NCBI GenBank assembly: GCA_964416195.1 | Contig: CAYQDB010000013.1 | Coordinates: 1-60,256, forward strand | Source: CAYQDB01 sp964416195 | Lineage (GTDB): Bacteria; Zixibacteria; MSB-5A5; GN15; FEB-12 | Direction: 5' to 3' | DNA length: 60,256 nucleotides | Shown: piece after piece, positions 59,310 to 60,256 of the stretch | Position numbering within the stretch: position 1 is the stretch's first letter | How the letters are laid out: every line of letters starts with the position of its first letter | Position numbers and translations under genes: made by a program | The notes under the pieces: generated by a model | What the model was told of the DNA's origin: nothing | Database searches by the model: none | What the model saw: only the letters and a program-made list of their open reading frames with translations

Positions 59310-60148
59310 CCCGGCATTTCGTTCAAAATAGGGTGATCGTTCGGGGTGCCGGAGAGATGGCATCGGGAGTTATACGTCGTCTGGTTATAGCCGGCTTCGA
59401 AGTAATTGCTTTAGAGAAACCAGCTCCTACTTGCATAAGACGTTATGTGTGCTATGCCGAAGCGTTTTTCGAAGAAAAAGTAACAGTCGAAGGGGTTACC
59501 GCTCTTTTAGTGAACTCAGCGACGGAGGCTATCGCAACCACACGAAACCAATGTGTTCCTCTTTTAGTCGATCCGAAAGCCAAGCAATTGCCTGTTCTGG
59601 CGCCGCTGGCTGTTATCGACGGTCGCATGCTCAAGCAAGAAGTCGATACTGATCTCGATATGGCACCGATTGTGATCGGTCTCGGTCCGGGATTTGTTGC
59701 AGGAGAGAATTGCCATGCCGCTGTAGAAACGAACAGAGGGAGCGACTTGGGTCGAGTCTTTTACGCCGGTTGTCCCCAGGCTGATACGGGGGTCCCCGCC
59801 CCTGTCAATGGCTTCAGCCACCAAAGAGTCCTACGGTCTCCTGCTGACGGAGAGTTCACCTCTTACTGCAAAATCGCCGACATAGTGGAGTCGGGCCAGA
59901 TTCTCGGTGAGGTGGCAGGGGTCTCAGTCGTTGGCAGGATAAATGGGATCGTGAGGGGAATGATTCGTGATGGCCTGAAGGTATCGATCGGACAGAAAAT
60001 CGGCGATGTGGACCCTCGATGTATCAAAGAGCGCTGTTATGAAATATCCGACAAAGCCGACGCCATCGGTAGAGGAGTTCTTGAAGCGCTGACGACCCTG
60101 AAAAACAGGATTACTGAAAACCATACTGCTCCCCCCAGAACCGACTGA
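59306..60148 (+). CDS. EF2563/YqeB family selenium-dependent molybdenum hydroxylase accessory protein
   Basis: 280 residues. The opening VIVRGAGEMASGVIRRL, the RNQCVPLLVDPKAKQLPVLAPLAVIDGRMLK block and IGLGPGFVAGENCHAAVETNRG are typical of the EF2563 selenium-dependent molybdenum hydroxylase system family (YqeB). Genes of this family occur with selD and hydroxylases that carry labile selenium at the Mo site. selD is not in the window. The N-terminal ATG overlaps xdhC. Confidence 0.9.
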   Translation: MTRHFVQNRVIVRGAGEMASGVIRRLVIAGFEVIALEKPAPTCIRRYVCYAEAFFEEKVTVEGVTALLVNSATEAIATTRNQCVPLLVDPKAKQLPVLAPLAVIDGRMLKQEVDTDLDMAPIVIGLGPGFVAGENCHAAVETNRGSDLGRVFYAGCPQADTGVPAPVNGFSHQRVLRSPADGEFTSYCKIADIVESGQILGEVAGVSVVGRINGIVRGMIRDGLKVSIGQKIGDVDPRCIKERCYEISDKADAIGRGVLEALTTLKNRITENHTAPPRTD

Positions 60149-60165
60149 CCCATATCGAACAGTCA

Positions 60166-60211
60166 GTAGGTCACGCCGACTTGCGACGTGACAAAACGAA
60201 TGTCAAGTTGG
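60166..60211. repeat. Intergenic repeat family C, copy 3
   Basis: GTAGGTCACGCCGACTTGCG followed by ACGTGACAAAACGAATGTCAAG, 17 bases after the yqeB stop. It shares about 45 bases nearly unchanged with copy 2 at 23359. The second hairpin is cut short or diverged here. The last 45 bases of the window show no feature. Confidence 0.6.
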
Positions 60212-60256
60212 AATAAATCGCCGGCTGTGCAGCGGGTAGTTTTTATGGTAGCGCCA

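Noticed and set aside
1..60256. CRISPR arrays, tRNA and rRNA genes
   Set aside because: No regularly spaced identical repeats, and no cloverleaf or rRNA core segment, were recognised by reading both strands; a dedicated scan (for example a covariance-model search) would be needed to exclude a tRNA completely.

Overview
The window looks like a chromosomal segment of an uncultured, anaerobic, Gram-negative bacterium, possibly from the FCB superphylum or a neighbouring candidate phylum. The hints are a secreted subtilase with a FlgD/type-IX-like C-terminal domain, a DUF3078-type outer-membrane protein, a large AsmA-family protein, and a housekeeping block in the order yicC-gmk-rpoZ / topA / xerC-hslV-hslU. 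No rRNA or tRNA gene, CRISPR array or intact transposase gene was seen, so the taxonomy is inference only.

Region 1 (1 to 18.7 kb) is mostly housekeeping and envelope genes: a LiaF-like membrane protein, hslU, hslV, xerC, topA, rpoZ, gmk and yicC on the minus strand, a degenerate receiver/DHp protein, the subtilase, a polar amino acid ABC transporter pair without a binding protein, a small membrane protein, the AsmA protein, a 57-residue SEC-C protein, a UPF0173 hydrolase and the DUF3078 protein. Region 2 (18.7 to 24.6 kb) holds a four-subunit 2-oxoacid:ferredoxin oxidoreductase (korDABC), a DUF4213/DUF364 protein, and a HEPN-domain gene preceded by a 49-codon ORF.

Region 3 (24.6 to 60.2 kb) is an island for anaerobic degradation of aromatic compounds. 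It starts with a three-subunit molybdenum hydroxylase resembling 4-hydroxybenzoyl-CoA reductase. A TetR regulator follows, apparently cotranscribed with the genes for an ATP-dependent (class I, bzd-type) benzoyl-CoA reductase: bzdN, bzdO, bzdP, bzdQ, a ferredoxin (bzdM) and a ferredoxin/flavin oxidoreductase (bzdV). Molybdenum cofactor genes (moaB, moaA, moaC, MOSC, moeA) come next, then a thiolase and an unusual 3-hydroxyacyl-CoA dehydrogenase/crotonase fusion. A second, stand-alone BcrB-like protein follows with its own ATP-dependent activator and an ADP-forming acyl-CoA ligase. After these come an SSS transporter, a ketopantoate-reductase-like protein, and the three enzymes after ring reduction: had, oah and dch. 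A minus-strand thiolase / zinc-ribbon / SDR set resembles bbsA, bbsB and bbsC/D of toluene degradation. The island closes with mocA-, xdhC- and yqeB-like genes for maturation of a molybdenum hydroxylase, probably a selenium-dependent one.

As read here, benzoyl-CoA would be reduced by BzdNOPQ with ferredoxin electrons from KorDABC and/or BzdV, hydrated by Dch, oxidised by Had, and ring-opened by Oah to 3-hydroxypimelyl-CoA. The dehydrogenase and thiolase would then give glutaryl-CoA and acetyl-CoA. No AMP-forming benzoate-CoA ligase and no glutaryl-CoA dehydrogenase is in the window. At least four families of short palindromic intergenic repeats occur, and several copies sit exactly at boundaries between blocks of the catabolic island.
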